Shown piece by piece: positions 10,940-25,130 of a stretch of DNA of 64,000 bases (its first letter is position 1; each line of letters opens with the position of its first letter). Source of the DNA: Prostheceraeus crozeri. Its lineage: Eukaryota > Platyhelminthes > Polycladida > Euryleptidae. The stretch is from the NCBI GenBank assembly GCA_907163375.1, contig CAJQUW010007273.1:301001-365000 (forward strand). The letters are read 5' to 3'. Position numbers and translations under genes: made by a program. The notes under the pieces were generated by a model. The model saw only the letters and a program-made list of their open reading frames with translations, had not been told where the DNA came from and made no database searches.

Positions 10940-11690
10940 TTAAAATGGAACCTTTGGAATGGAAGTTGAAGTCACTGTAAAACACAAAAGCAGCACAAAA
11001 ATCACGCGTGCTTTTACCTAGGTGCACTAGTCAACAACTGCAACATTGGGTATTTTGATGCTGAATACATTGACATCAATAAATCTCGAACAAAAAAATC
11101 ACAAATTTTGTATTTCGTCACTGACAGTTACGGAATCCATAATACGATGAGAAGAGTGTGTACATGAACTATGTGATTATTCAAAAGTGGAGACACTGCA
11201 TCACCAGGGCTGGTAAAATCCATCGCGAAGTTTCTCCAAAAAGCTAACGAATAACGATGGATGACTAAAGAAAACACTAACCAATAAGTATGAGATCTGA
11301 AAATTTATATTTGATAATTCTCCTCTCCTTCCTATTCGGAATATTTTCAACAGCATCGACCGCATGCTGTTTTCTCTCATCAAGTTGTATTTTTATGCGT
11401 ATGATGTGACCATACATGCACATGTTTTCAAATGTTATTGGAAACTAGGATTTTTGATACTGTTGCAAAGATACCTTGGTTTGACATAATTATGTTGTTC
11501 CCAACTCAACGTAAACATTTTTGACTTTGACTTTTGGGTTACACTCATTCACATGCAAAATTCTAAGCTTTTCATTGGTCATTCATGCCCCAAAATAGTT
11601 CCGTCGGTGGTGCCGCGACTTTGAATCAATATCCATTCTAGTCAGCTTCTTATGAACAATATATTTCTATGGTTGTGTCTGACTGGCAAA
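10940..11690 (+). repeat. fragment of foldback family E (copy E2), split by about 0.5 kb of other sequence
   Basis: About 10,950-11,047 matches the outer part of the left arm at 25,131-25,240 (GGAATGGAAGTTGAAG, GTGCACTAGTCAAC, CATTGGG). About 11,536-11,690 matches the inner part (GGGTTACACTCATTCACATG, CATGCCCCAAAATAGTTCCG, ATTTCTATGG). The roughly 490 bp between them has no partner and shows no terminal repeats that I can see. Confidence 0.55.
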
Positions 11691-13312
11691 TCGTTCGGTA
11701 GTTTACATTTACACATTGTTAATGTATGTATTACCCATAACTTATGTGTGAGAAGATATCCCTCATTACTTGTTTTCATGCCAAATACATCACTTTTTAA
11801 TTACTCTACTTTATACGGAGTTTATAGTGCATGAACTTTTAGGAATGTCAATAGGGAGTTCGTGCGATGAACTTCGTATCATCAATAATCCTTACAAAGC
11901 TGCATTGATACACCCGCAAAACAAGAAAAAGGACTATTCTCTGTTGTGTAAACTTTCGTTTTCTATGTAAGCTTTATGCCGTAAACAGTTAGTTTAGAAA
12001 AGTGCAGCTCTAAAAAATAGATATTCAGAGATGAACTGTACAGATCTATACCGAACAGACAAAGTTTCATCCACGCAATGTCAACCAGCGCCAGAACATT
12101 GTACTGGTCTATTCAGTCAATGAAGGTTGTTCATATTAACCTCGCACATCACGCTATCTCAAGTGTTGTGGCGATTGGTTCGTTCTTGCGAGATACAGAA
12201 AAATTTGAATGTCTTGTGGAGAGATATCCTATAAATACAACCGATTACTGCTCCTCAAGCACTGTAAATTCACAAGAATGTAAAGATAAATATTTCTACA
12301 CCGTATGGCTGTCTTCTACATTATCTTCAATATCTTCCAAAGTCGTCTCGTTGTATAGTGAATCGAAAACTACAAGCATTGAAGCAATTAAACAATTTAA
12401 TGGTAATTAGTGCATGTTGGATGAATACTGTCAATTATAAACCAATTACACTTGAAGAATCAATTAACATGGGAAATTGCTTACATTGCTTACTACGCAA
12501 GAGCAGGGACGTTCTACACCATCACACAAGCTGTGGTCTTTCAATACATCATGAATCTATCAAATAAGATGTATTACAGCTTCTACCAGAAAGCATTAAT
12601 AAAAATATTGTCGTCTAAATCACTGTCATTTATGTCAGAAGATGGTTGCAATTTCAAGTATTTCCATTAGGATATCCGTTTCTGTCAGGAGAGTTGAAGG
12701 TTTAAGTTCATAATGATTTTATGATAATTGAATTTGACGAAGATTGATGCTAATGCCACTACTTGAGGGAGTTAATTTGGAGGACTGCTATGCTCTTCAT
12801 TAGGTCAGTCATTTTAACATTCACATTTAAATGGTGAATTTTTAGTTTCTAGACACAGGGTGTTTTGAAAGCAGTGAAGAATGATCGATTTCTTAATGAC
12901 GGCTCAATTATGAACTATTTTCTGAAATAGTCAAATATTTCGTATGAGGTTTTCCTTTGCATGAAACGCCGTGCTGATTTTTATATAATATTTTGATGAT
13001 AGTTTTGTATTTTTGTATTGAAAATTCTGACAATTTCAATAAAAATGATGCTAATTTCATCTTCGCTTTCGAGGCCTTAAAATTATTGTAAGCACGAAAT
13101 CAGAGTTGATCGTTGGCGATTGCAGTGTGAGTTCACCTGATGGGCATGCAATAAAAAGGCTCATATTTGAAGAATTCAAGCGCAAAAATTCCTGAACAGG
13201 TGCAGACTTTGAGCTTCTCCCTACAATGTCTGGTCAATGCGGCTCGGAATGAAGCTAATATCTAAGTTAATCTAAGCTGTAATATCCAAGCTAGCTTAGA
13301 TATCTACAATAG
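11691..13312. other. spacer with no recognised gene
   Basis: Two frames are notable only for length: 12,078-12,410 on the plus strand (110 codons) and 12,452-12,670. Neither shows a domain, signal peptide or convincing codon bias, so I do not call them genes. Confidence 0.4.
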
Positions 13313-13455
13313 CTGAACGTCTGAAAGACACCACAACAGACTGCAGTGTGTTTATTTATCCTACCGGACTCGTACACTTTCTCAACTTGCTGCTTGCCAC
13401 TACCAGGATAAATAAACACAGAGCAGCCTGTTCTGGAGTCTCTCAGACTGTTCAG
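13313..13455. repeat. foldback, about 50-bp arms
   Basis: The left arm (CTGAACGTCTGAAAGACACC onward, to TGTTTATTTATCCT) and the right arm reversed (CTGAACAGTCTGAGAGACTCC to TGTTTATTTATCCT) agree at roughly 84 per cent by eye. The spacer is about 40 bp. This is either a small MITE-like element or the core of a larger decayed palindrome. Confidence 0.7.
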
Positions 13456-16400
13456 AAGCATACGTAGTTTGTAGCCGGAGTCGTATTCGCTCAGGACTGC
13501 TTTTGTACTTAGATTTACATGAAGAGTGATACTCAGGTCAATTTTCGTGCATGGCAAATTCTATATCGAGAAATTATTGAAATTAGCTTGATATACAAAC
13601 GATAGATATATTGATTTCATTTGGAATTCCACAAGTAATACTTTCATACGGGAATGTAAGCGACACATAACTACCAATATAACTGCGGTTTGATTTGACT
13701 TTATTATAGCTGGCGATACATACAGCACCTCAGTGGTCACTTATGTATGGAATCAGTCTAAAACAACTCCATCTACTTAGAGGTCAGACTGCCAATTAAA
13801 CCTGTGCAACTTTGAATACAACTATAGATATAATTTTAGTGAGTTGCTGACAGACTCATTGTGTCTGACGAAGTTGTATTCCAAAACGAAATATTTATTG
13901 CTCTATTAAATGCACACTACTTAGTTCTTGTATCAGTAGTTTGCTTTACAATGCGTCCAATTCACTAACTTTCAAATCGCTAAAATAATAATGTCATTGG
14001 ATTCTATCTCAAGCAGCTGATGGCCTTCAAAAGCTGCGATAGATATAATATTATGAAGTTTGTTTTCCAGCATTTTCTGATTATATAAAAAGAACCGTCA
14101 TCGATTGCAAGCAGTCTTATAGCATCAGAACTCTGACTTCTAAATTCTTTTTCACAAAACATGCATCTTAGAGCCCGTACTATAGAATTCTATTCACAAA
14201 TGATGTTTTCATGCCTTAGTTATCGTAATCAAAGATGTCACATGAAAGCGAGCAATGCTGTGTAAAGCAGTACGAGCTCATTTTACATGATTGTGTGCTT
14301 GAATCCGATTATTACTTTTCGTGCAATCACAAGTTGCGAAGAAAACTGGATGTTTCGGCCAAGGCCTGGAGCCGCTTCATTTGAAGTTGTAAATTATGCT
14401 TTAAGATTTACTCTGGACGCTTCCAGTTCAGCATGGAGGCATGAAAGTATTGATAACTAAATGCAATTTTTTGTGATTATAATAGATCGTTTCATAAAGC
14501 ATTGAATACATTCGCATTCGTAGATGAAATGACAAACGCATGAAATTCAGCAACGTATTCATAATTTGAAATCTGCAAACGGTTGCTTGGTTTTCAAACT
14601 GCAACTGCGACGCGTGTCCGTAAAGGAATTACCCTGTCCTGTTATCAATAAATCATCTAACCAACTTTGAAAATCATGGCATATCTCACAGAAATCGTTT
14701 CTCATGATTTGTATAGTGCAAAACCAAGTCTTCCTCAAATCCATTCATAGAATTATTCCTAGGGAGAAGCATAGTGTAAGTATATATATAGGTAGAGTGT
14801 CGACTCAAAAAAGTACACACTGGACATTTTATATGAAAATTGAAAATTTTTTGTGTTTTACGGTGATTACGTTCCTGCGGTCCAAAAAATTATTTGAGCA
14901 GTTTTTAAAAAGCTAAATTTTTGCAAATTTATATGCTACCAACCTGAAGCCCCTTAATAAGTAGTATGAAAAAGTTGGATATCAAAAGGAATGGATATTG
15001 GCTAACAAGCATCATAATTAAGCGGAAATTAGGCTGATGATCAAGGAAATTTCATGAGCTGCATTATAATGCAAGTCCCTGCAATTCTTCCAGGAAGAGA
15101 TGAGATCTCATGAGAGCTTCTTGGCTGAGAAATCATGTTTTTAATTCAATCTTCAGCGGCATGATTTTATGATTCACAAGGCGTCATTCTTGAATGTGAA
15201 TAGTAATATTGATCCATTAACATCTTTTAAAGTTAATTATTATCGGCTTCCTTGATTATGATGTTTTGCTTTTTCAATGGTAGTTTGTGATATGATCACG
15301 CTTAAGAAAATAATCTTATTATGATAAAGCTGAGCTTCCTGTAATGGTGCAACCCATCGAATTGCTAATCCAGCAAACTATATTACCTCTCCAAGTTGTC
15401 ATGACATGGTGGATTTGTATAATACTATACTTTATTCTGTATTCCTATCATGATCAGTCAAATTAGTATACATTTTTAGTATAAAAATTTGCATATCTCA
15501 CAGGATGCCATTGGGTCTCGACTCATGTTCATTTAATGAGATCGAAACTGTGTACACATTGGGGATTTAATAAATGCTGAGTTGCTACTCTACTTAATAT
15601 GCCTACTCTATGGGGAGAAGATTATACATGTGTGCGGCTATTCGCGCTTCCAAAAGTTCGGGCCACATTCTAACAATGGTTGTTATTTCTATCAAAGTCA
15701 TGACGGAATAAGGAAAGCTCTGTACGGAATCAACAGAAAGACATACAAAACATAATGTTGGCAGATGCTGAAATTAACTTATCCTTCCCGCTTTTTGTTT
15801 AGATCGGTTTACACATGTCACACTTTCGGTCACAATCGTATGCAGGAACTTCCTATTAATTCTCTTCAAAACTTTAAAAGTGCGAAGACAGATAAGTTTC
15901 GCGTCGGAGTGATTTTCCCAGATTATCGTTTCCTATGACGGATTTTACGCACGAAAGCCAACCAGTTTTTTTAAGTTCTCTCATTAAAATTTTGTGAACA
16001 AGTCTCGGCGTGGTTATAAAAGAATTGAATCATTTCTCTAACATGTCAATATTCCGCAGTCTGACTGAATTCTGAAGAATGGAACAGATGTCATCGAATT
16101 TGATGTTGTCGGAATTCAGAATTTCTACACCGCCGATTAATGATTTCTTTATTGACTATGCAATTTGTCATTATGGTAAAATTTCAAATTTTTCACAGAA
16201 TGGTAAACACAACAATGTCGATTCTATGATATCGTTGATAGAGGCATTTCATGAATGAATTTTTAGGAAATTGAATAAATGACTGCAACAAAAGTTCTGA
16301 ATTGACAGAATTTGATAGATATCGTCTCTCCTTGCATGTGAAAATGCAAATGGCAACTGATACAGGCTGAATACGGATTAGATCTCATTCATTATTCTCC

Positions 16401-19400
16401 AATCTTTTTTGTCTTCATTTGAAACAAGCATACACTGGAGGATGAACTTTGCACACAATACATGATCAGTTTGCATGTGTTCAGTTAAAGGTTTTAGAGA
16501 CATCGCATTTTGGTGTAAATTATTGTTAGAAGAATGTGCATGTACAATGATGTGTCAATTGTCAAGATACTTCGAATAATGCAACAATTTTCAAAACATT
16601 GACTACTCAAGATCAATCCGTTAATTCAAGACAATTCATAATTGTAACCCAGTTTCATTTTGATTATGTGTTCACTGAACGTTTTAAGAGCTGTTTCAGC
16701 TATAGCACGAATTCTAGACATATGTCCCTACCTATGCATAGCCAAGAGTTGAAACGGTGGAATACGAACGCACGTTTACAGTGCACTCTTTGAACAGTTT
16801 CCTGAAATTCGAGGCCTAAAATCTACCGTCGAAGTTGTGATAATATAACATAAACATGATAAAGAAAATTAATCGGTACTGTAGAATAACTGATCTAGTT
16901 TTCCATGACTGATAGCTGAAAATTTATCGGGATATTCCGACACATGCATGTCATAATAAAACTATGAGAAACCTAAATCGAATTCATATCCTGAAGAAAA
17001 CACCATACGCCAGGTAGCCTACCCAACTTGCCTTGAAACGCAATATACCCGATAGAAAATTGCGGCACTTTGCTGTGAAACCTCACGAGCTTGCAGCCTC
17101 CCTCAAGCAAAATTGCATCGTTAAAATGAATCGCATCTTATAAATGAAAAATTGAAAAACCAATGCAATTTCCTAATGCTAAGCACGGACGATGCGCAGA
17201 AATGTGCTTTATTAGATATCTGTGGCATATGTACACGTATTAAACTTTGGCAAATTTATTAGAAATTAATGTGTTAATCTACAAGCGCATCTCCAGTATA
17301 ATTATGCTAAAATATGTTTGTCAAGGTAACATTCTCCTTCATTTTTTATTTACTAGCTTTGCAGTGATCTCAAGTACATTGATCAAAGAAGTTATGTCTA
17401 ATGTTCCGATGACTTGACGATTGCTGTGCCTGTATTTCAGTCAGATGAAAATCAGTGGTCTGTCAAAGTAGGAGTGAAATAAACAATGTACACTGTACAG
17501 AGCTGGCGTGAATCAAATAAGGATTCAGCTGAAGTAAAACTGATTGTGTGCAATTATAACTTCTCTGATTATTGACTATTTATTGGTTAACTGCTGTCAG
17601 CATTGAGATTTTGGGTGTCATTGTAAGTAAAGATTCGGAATGGAATCAGATGCCGAAAAATGACATCATCTGTAAGTCAGATGATAGATGTTCATTAAAT
17701 GCATTAATCTTAATAAGTTCTATCTATATTGCATATTGGTTTTAAAAGTGCGAATGTCCATGTTTCATTGGTTCAAATCTCCTTTCTATTCAAAAAGAGT
17801 TATGCTACCTACAGATGCTTGATAGAAGAGATTTCATTGATGACATTCGATTTTGTAAGTAAACCTTATTATATGTAAACTCATCTTAAATGCATTTCTA
17901 TGGAAGAGACCACGCCTGGAGAGATCTTATCCACGAACAATGCAGTGGGAGATATGTACCTGTCTGTAAGACAATGAAACAGAGGCATCATTAGCCTATA
18001 CCTTGCAGTGTCAAACTTGATGAATAATTAATCCTTGGAAATTTTACATTTTTGTATTTGCATGAGGATTTATTTGATTTGTGATTTTTTTATTTATGAT
18101 GTAAAAATGTAGATATATGTACATACGGTGGTGTGAAATCCGAAAGACTGAAATAAGAAAAGGATAAATGTTTTTTGGACTTTTCAATGTTCTATAATTC
18201 TCGAGATTATAGGCATAACTGCAGAAAGTATGTTTTAATTAACTTTTCGTATTTTAACATGACCGCAGATATTTCTTATGGCTTGGTATGGATGTAGACT
18301 GTGACACGATTTAGCAAAGACATGATCAAGTCTCGACAAGCAACTATGGTTTCACTATCTCTGTGTCAATGTTTGGTTAGCAAAACAACACGTCGACTTC
18401 TGCTTACGGGGATTACCTCGATTGATCATGTCTTTCAATGAATCTCTGATCTAGTCTTTAGATAAAGGTCATCGATTGACTTCATATCTGGCGACATGCC
18501 CGGCCAAGCGAGAAGTTTTAGTGCCAATTTCAAGTCATCGCAATATAGTTCCGAACTCGCACTGGTGTCAATCACAAAGTTGTCTTGATAAAGCAGTGTC
18601 AAATGCATGGAATCCTCAATTGAAGTGTCAGGAACATAAGCATTCTCAGCAACATCTAAATTCTGTGATTTTGTTTAACGTTTTAGCGGAAAAATCAATG
18701 GCTTGCGACATATTCAGAAAGGCATAATATATAGGCTTTATATCCTCGAGCTGTCAGCTGCTATTGATTTTTAGGCTGAAATTTTTACAAGGGCATAGGT
18801 TTTCGATGTCGTCAAGCGCGTTTCTGTTTTTGAATTTAGTGTTCAAACTTTCCTTGGAAAGTTTTTACGAAACCGAGTTTCAGGAACATTTTGACCAGGA
18901 ATTTTCTTTTTTCCTTATAACACTTCATTCGATGTTCCTTCATTCTAACAGTGATACTATACACACTTCCATGTCACTGCAATTTACCTTCGCATCTTTT
19001 AGACAAACTCATCTTAGTCGAGAACCATTGAGAAACCATTTGATTGCAACAGATTTCCATTCATTTAAATAACTGCAGGCCAACTTCAAAGTAAATCATT
19101 TTGATACAGGTTCCGCTTGCTCTCTTAGATATTTCTGCCAGATCTCAATTATTACGAAATTCTTCAAGCTGCTACTTTCAACTAGCTTAGGTAGTACGTA
19201 TATAATGTGAAATGCGATAAAGGAATGAAGGATGATCAGGCCTCATTTGTCGCACTAATGATTAATTTCAAATGAGAATTTCACACGGACAGTTTCCCAT
19301 AGTTGAAATGGATCCTACCTCGATCTATTGATGTTTTGCAGAAAACAGAAACCGTTGATGCATTTTTTGACACTGGTTCAGCAGGCTTAGATGTCAATCA

Positions 19401-20930
19401 TAAATGCAGAGAGAACTATAATTTATCCTGAAATCGCCTATGCAGCACGCAAGCGAAATTGTGATGAAATAATTACTTTTCATGTCTAGTCATGTCTAAA
19501 TTCCCTAACGCTAGCAACAATATTGAAGCACTTACACAAGACAGTCGAAATTCTATGAATTAATAAGTGGTAAATTAAGCATGTGTACTTCTATGAAAAT
19601 AATGTATTGCTTGTAAGTCATAATTATTTGTCGCATGTTAATGAGAAAAAGGAGAAGCGAGGGAGAGGGGATATGACAGTTTCCTGAGAATAATGGCTTC
19701 CTGATTAAATCCATTTTCATAATGCTTTTGAGCAGCAAGAGCAAGACCACGCCGTATCGGCCCCATAAGAGCCACGTGCACGTGTATATGCGGTCTTTCA
19801 AAACAGAAAACTGGAGCTTTAGAATAAAAGGATCGTGTAGCTTTAACAAAGCTTACTGATTTTACGGAGCTTTTTTAACAGTTAACGGATTTTTCAAATA
19901 CTGATCACAGGTTTTATAATTGCAAGGAACTAAATATCAGACAGAATTGTTCAGTCGAATTTGTTCATAAACCAATGGATGTGCATTATAAGGAAAATTT
20001 GAAAGCAGATTTAAGTTTTTTGACAGACAAGGTGACATTTGCTAATATGAGTTATCTAGCTGTCTGAGGTTGTGTCTTACTACTTTGAGAGATCTGAAGA
20101 TTGCTATTGAAATAATGGATCCAAGTTGTAAAACTATCAGTGCAATCTGCACAAAAATTGTACCAGCAATGATCAAACACCTTCAATGTTAAATACTTTA
20201 GTATCAACCCTCACGGCCTACATGTAGTTTGATAACCAGGAATAGTGTCATAGTAACTGAGCTTTTTCGGCGTAATTAATACTGCGGATATTCTATTCGC
20301 TTAAAACCATCAAATTCATAATTCTGCCATTTTTATGGTACTCAAAGTCAATCTCCTTCAAGATAAGGGCAAGAGCAAATGAGTTTAAAGTCGAATATCT
20401 GAGCCCATATTCCCGGAAAAAATTTCGGCTGTTCATCATTTGTCATGTCAGTTCAACCAAATGCGATCCATGGCATGCATACACGGTTAATTATAAAGAA
20501 CAGAAAATGAAAATGAAAGTCATGTATGCACAAGAATGGCAAGCAATGTGGACAACTGTTCAGAATTGGCATGGTTCTTCTTTCCTGTACTGAGAGTCTG
20601 AAAACATGTCATCGACCGTATTCTGACATCTTTCTATAATGATTTTGATATATCAACCTCAGACATATCAAAAGTTATTGTTAAACGTATAGCAGCAAGT
20701 ATCTGACTTTATTACAGGCAGCTACACTCTTCTTATGTTCGTAGCGCACTATAGGCGTAGTCAAATATACGCTATTATTATTATTATTATTAATATTATA
20801 GATAAAGGAAAATTAACTCCTCGGACTCCGATTTGTCTGCCACTCTTGTAACAATCATTTAGAAATACATTGAGTATTACATGCGCATGCTCTTTCCAAA
20901 ATTCAAAATGATTTATTCATAACTTATTAT
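13456..20930. other. long spacer with no recognised gene
   Basis: I read about 7.5 kb on both strands and found only short frames without recognisable motifs; the longest is 18,764-19,072 (102 codons). A short (ATT)n run lies near 20,776-20,796. Old unrecognisable repeats or introns of an unseen gene are possible. Confidence 0.4.
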
Positions 20931-20939
20931 ACATCTTTC

Positions 20940-21290
20940 AAGAATTCAATAATAATTTAGTGCTAGTATCAGTTTTACGGACAAACAGGCCACTGACAAT
21001 AGGAATGGGCCGCGAGTGACACCGGAAAGTGAGTCGCCAAGATGTTAGGGCTACCAATGGCCTACGTAATAAGTTCATATGCCCTTTCCTGCTAGGAAGC
21101 TTTAACGTCACTACTCCCCCAATGGATGCATTGACGGTACTGCCCATAATCAGACTTTAGATGTAGCGTTGTAATGCTTTAAATGCTTTCCTGCCAACTT
21201 TGAATGACGACACCGGTGCTCGACCTCTAAATCAAAAGATTGCATGGCCAATGACTTAACCACTGCATCACGGAGATCACATCTGTTATA
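20940..21290 (-). repeat. possible tRNA-derived SINE, decayed
   Basis: On the minus strand from about 21,275, GATGCAGTGGTTAAGTCATT and GGCCATGCAATC resemble the D-arm to anticodon part of tRNA-derived SINE heads. AGGTCGAGCACCGGTGTC stands where a B box would be but is degenerate. The next 200 bp are less AT-rich than the surroundings and end near AAATTATTATTGAATTC. I see no second copy in this window, so this is tentative. Confidence 0.4.
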
Positions 21291-21370
21291 CGCGATATAC
21301 ATGTAATTTAGCCAACCAATTGAAGTGAACAACAAATCTTTTAAACTAATAGGTTGCTAAAACAACAAGA

Positions 21371-21912
21371 AGCGTAGCAGCCACAGAATAATATTGTTTA
21401 AATTGTCACTTTCATAGAATTGCAAACTGATTCATAACGATGGCACATGCAGGAGCTTGCAAGGTGAGCACAATAATTTTTTTATACCTTACGGAGATAG
21501 GAAATATAGTCGTGCATCGCTTGCGGATTGCTGTGAATTCCCCCAAAATGCTCCGTCGGCAACGTTTCCTTAAGATTTGAAGAATTCACATCATTAAGCA
21601 GAAGTCTTCTCGATAATGTTGGTCCTTCCGATCATCATTAAAAAAGTAAGCAGGCGCACGAAAAAGCGTTCACAAACTTCTCTGTTGAACTTGATATCGT
21701 CTGTGTCTCTTTACTAGGTGATCACTGATAGCAGTCACTGAAACTTCGCACAATTTGGCGTGTTTAATGTTGAACTAGATGTTCATTGCTCCATTGCTAT
21801 GGTATTATGTCAGCAGGTTGTGCCATTTCATTAACGTTACATGTTCCAATGTTTCCTTTCTAGTCAAACAGAACAAGAGACGAGCTGTCTAATTCTGTTG
21901 TGGCGGCAGAAT
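21371..21912 (-). mobile_element. family C element (copy C2), both terminal repeats present
   Basis: The ends are GTAGCAGCCACAGAATAATA on the left and TATTCTGTTGTGGCGGC-like sequence (ATTCTGTTGTGGCGGCAGAA) on the right, corresponding to the inverted ends of C1. The interior aligns with C1 and C3. The frame VCERFFVRLLTFL and the frame SSNLKETLPTEHFGGIHSNP are both open here, as in the other copies. Confidence 0.65.
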
Positions 21913-23546
21913 GGGTTAACACCAAGCATGATCGATTTTCATTATTCATTGTGCATGTCACTTCAGATCTGAAAATTTTGAAGTTTGAAAATTATTAAGG
22001 CAATTTCCATTGGAAATTTCTGCTATAAACTAAACTTTCATCAAAAAAGAAAGACAGCTTTTCGTATTATATGCATTTTTTCCCGGGAATCGCTTGAAAC
22101 GATGCCATCGCTGTGAAATCGTTCATCTCGTTTCCTGTTTTAGAGTTGTCTTTATTGTCGGTGATTTCATCAGAGTTTGAAACTAATATGATGAAAATTA
22201 GACATCGAATAAACGGCTTCATTCATTAAATACAAATATAACTCAATTAAGCAAATCAGTTGAATTTGCAACTTTTCAATTTTTTGTTGCTAGAATTGTT
22301 AATATTCTTTGGGTTGTATCAGTTCATTTTGAAAGTTAAATTTGGCAGGCTGCCAGAAGCGATGGAAGACATTTCTTGTCCAATTAGCATGCAATAACTG
22401 ATGTGCTATTGAAACTAACAGAAACACTTGCACTCTATGGATGATTTCAATCTCAAAATTGGATGAGTTAAATGGTTTCAGTTGAAATGCCATTGACTAT
22501 AAAGATTGTAGTTAGAAAATTATCACATTTATTTGTTACCTAGTATAAGCCGCACCCCAAATCTCGGACTCAAATTCATAAAAATATTGCACATCAAGCG
22601 CGAAAAGCTAGGGCAGATGAAACATTTGTCATTTTTTTCATTGTGATTTTTTATTTACAATTTGATCCGTCGCTTCTGTCAAGTAAGACAAATAGACTCA
22701 TTCAACAAGCTTATAAATCACGAAAATCGCACTAAATGATGAATTGCTTTGCACCACTAAAATCACATTTATGGAAAAGTGTGTGTTATGCTGTGTTAAT
22801 CTATACTTCATGCATTGAAAAAATATATATAATTCATATCAATATAGAAACCTTTGAATCAACTGAGTTTTAGACAGAGAAACGCTTTAGCCACACTATT
22901 TTGTTGGTCTAGTCTCTTCAAGTGTTCATCGTTAACAGTGGCATGTTATCTTTGCGCGCCTGCGAGACTATCGCCGCAGACTCAAAAATGATTACTAACA
23001 AAAATGCATCATCACTCATTAGCTTTCGTCTGTATTTGATGGCTTCACTTAATTGCTTGGAAAAAGTAGCAGCAGTGGATTTTTCCTACCGCGCAAAAAC
23101 CGCAGACCAAAATTTTTACAATAGGTATAGAAGCATCATAGCTTTGATTATAGCTAATAATAAACAGCTGAATAGAGTATGAGTCCAGCGAACTAATTAT
23201 TTTCTGTTCATAATGTAAGTAGAGAAACTAAATAATGAGTTGCATCTTCAGTTGCAAAATGGGACCAGTCCTGAATAGCTACCATTTCATCCAATATCAG
23301 GAATCATCAGCAGTCCCAGTGACTGCACATCTCTCAACATGGACACAACTCCCAATTCAGATACATGGTAACATGTTCATAATGGCATCAATTATTTTTC
23401 CTGCTCTATAACGTAACTGCGTGTCGAATAGTTTAAGAATTTCTATGTAATCACGATTTTGATTTAACAATATGATATAACTGCTCCAGATATACATATT
23501 ATTTTTAAAAATCATAAAGATTGCAGAGTGTCAGTTCGCCTGGTCA
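21913..23546. other. spacer with no recognised gene
   Basis: No gene is seen. ATAAGCCGCACCCC near 22,544 resembles termini found on some DNA transposons, but no partner end was found. The 86-codon frame at 22,922-23,182 has no recognisable domain. Confidence 0.4.
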
Positions 23547-23651
23547 TAGAATAGAAAGATGTCCTCAGACTTGAGCAATTTATGTGAAAAATTATTTACT
23601 AATAACAATAATGCTTAAATTGTTCAAGTCGGAAGACATCTTTCTATTCTA
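23547..23651. repeat. 105-bp hairpin, 35-bp arms (MITE or hairpin RNA candidate)
   Basis: The left arm TAGAATAGAAAGATGTC continues through GACTTGAGCAATTT. The reversed right arm is TAGAATAGAAAGATGTC continuing through GACTTGAACAATTT, and only about 3 of 35 positions differ. The loop is about 35 nt and AT-rich. TA occupies both outer ends, so a mariner-type MITE with TA duplication is the simplest reading. The size and shape would also suit a small-RNA precursor. Confidence 0.8.
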
Positions 23652-25130
23652 GTTTTAAAAAGTATGTTGTCTAGAAAGTGTTTGCCACCGGCAAATATAA
23701 GCACATGAATCTGTGTAAGAGTGGACTTTGTTGAAGAGAATACAGCAGTTGTTCGTCATAGCTTAGAGTGGCGAACTCGTAGGAAGGATATGCTAGAGTT
23801 TGTTTAAGTTTATATGACAAATATAGGAATGTACCACACGAGTTTGAAGTGTTTTCAACAAATTCTGCACTTGTTCTATCGCAAACTAATTAATTCATTT
23901 GTGCTCTGCAGTACATCAATGACTCAATACAATTACGAACTACAGTTCCTGCTAATCCTCATTATCGAGTCATTATCAACACAAGTTTGATTGAACTTCA
24001 CTTTTTATGCTCAAGAGGTATCGAATATAGTTATAATTTAGTATTAGGGAGACGACAATTGAGCAGAAAACAAGATTCAGTGAAAGATATTCGAAGATTA
24101 TTGCATTGTTATCTGATAATCATCAGATTTGAATTTCCGCTGGCTGAGATAGCCTGCGGTTTGTGTCAATGATAACCATATGAATCATTAACGACACAAT
24201 TCCCTATACAATGATGAAATAATGATGAGACGAAAGATGTCAATCAAAGCTTTACCTCTGAAAATCTGAGAAGATAAAAAGAAACAAGATTCAGTGATTC
24301 GAAGAATATGTCTACGAACTTCATTATTCTTTGTCTAAAATATATCGACCGAAATAATGATATCTTGGAAAATAAGGAAACCGCAGTAAGTTATAGATGC
24401 TACAAAGTTAGATGTCGTGATTGATGTAATATTGAAGAAAATATACGTAATGCTCGTATTTTAGCTATGGTATAACGTGGAAAAAGGAAGGCTGCCGTCT
24501 GCTTCTTGTAATGATGATGTTATCATTGATTCATTTGAAAGGTTAATCAGACATCTCATTCAGTGAATTTCTTTCATGTGCATCATAACATTGTATGTCG
24601 CTTTTTCATGCATTGTTGAGTACATGCAGTTTTCCCCACCCATGAATCTAATTGATTGTCAGCTATTTATCAAATTAAGGCGCTTTCGAGCCATTAGCAC
24701 TTAAGTCAAGTATAGTGGAAATATAATATGTTCACTTGTACACAACTCAACATACAGAATGGAAGCATAGAAATCTACATATTTGCAGACATTGAACAAA
24801 ATGTTTTGTGCTTATTGTAGGCGTTAGGTCATTATACAGAGTGCTACCAAAACACATTTTATGAAAGAATTGCATAAGAATCTAGCAACAGCATCTTCAA
24901 CTACTAAAACTGACCTGAAAATGGAGCTAATAACATGGATTGCCGTTGATGAACTACTGAAAACCTCCACCAATGACTTGAAGTTGCTGCAGCAAATTCT
25001 CAAATGGCGTTGTTTGACTGTATTTGCCGCTATTGTCCTAGTAACGTCCTGGTTTATGACCGATAAAGTCTGTAAGCAGCATGTATTGGTGTTTTGAGAC
25101 TACAAGAGACTATGTTCACGGCATAGAAAT
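23652..25130. other. spacer; one unassigned 78-codon frame
   Basis: The plus-strand frame 24,861-25,097 starts MKELHKNLATASSTTKTDLK and contains a hydrophobic stretch (CLTVFAAIVLVTSWFM) that could span a membrane. I recognise no family, no neighbouring gene supports it, and it may be chance. Confidence 0.3.

Noticed and set aside
12078-12410. 110-codon frame as a gene
   Set aside because: No domain, no splice context, no similarity that I recognise; such lengths are expected by chance in 64 kb.
22540-22570. Transposon terminus (ATAAGCCGCACCCC)
   Set aside because: Only one end is present and no flanking duplication could be defined.
24861-25097. Small membrane protein gene
   Set aside because: One hydrophobic stretch only; no support from neighbours or repeats. 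Left as an unassigned frame.
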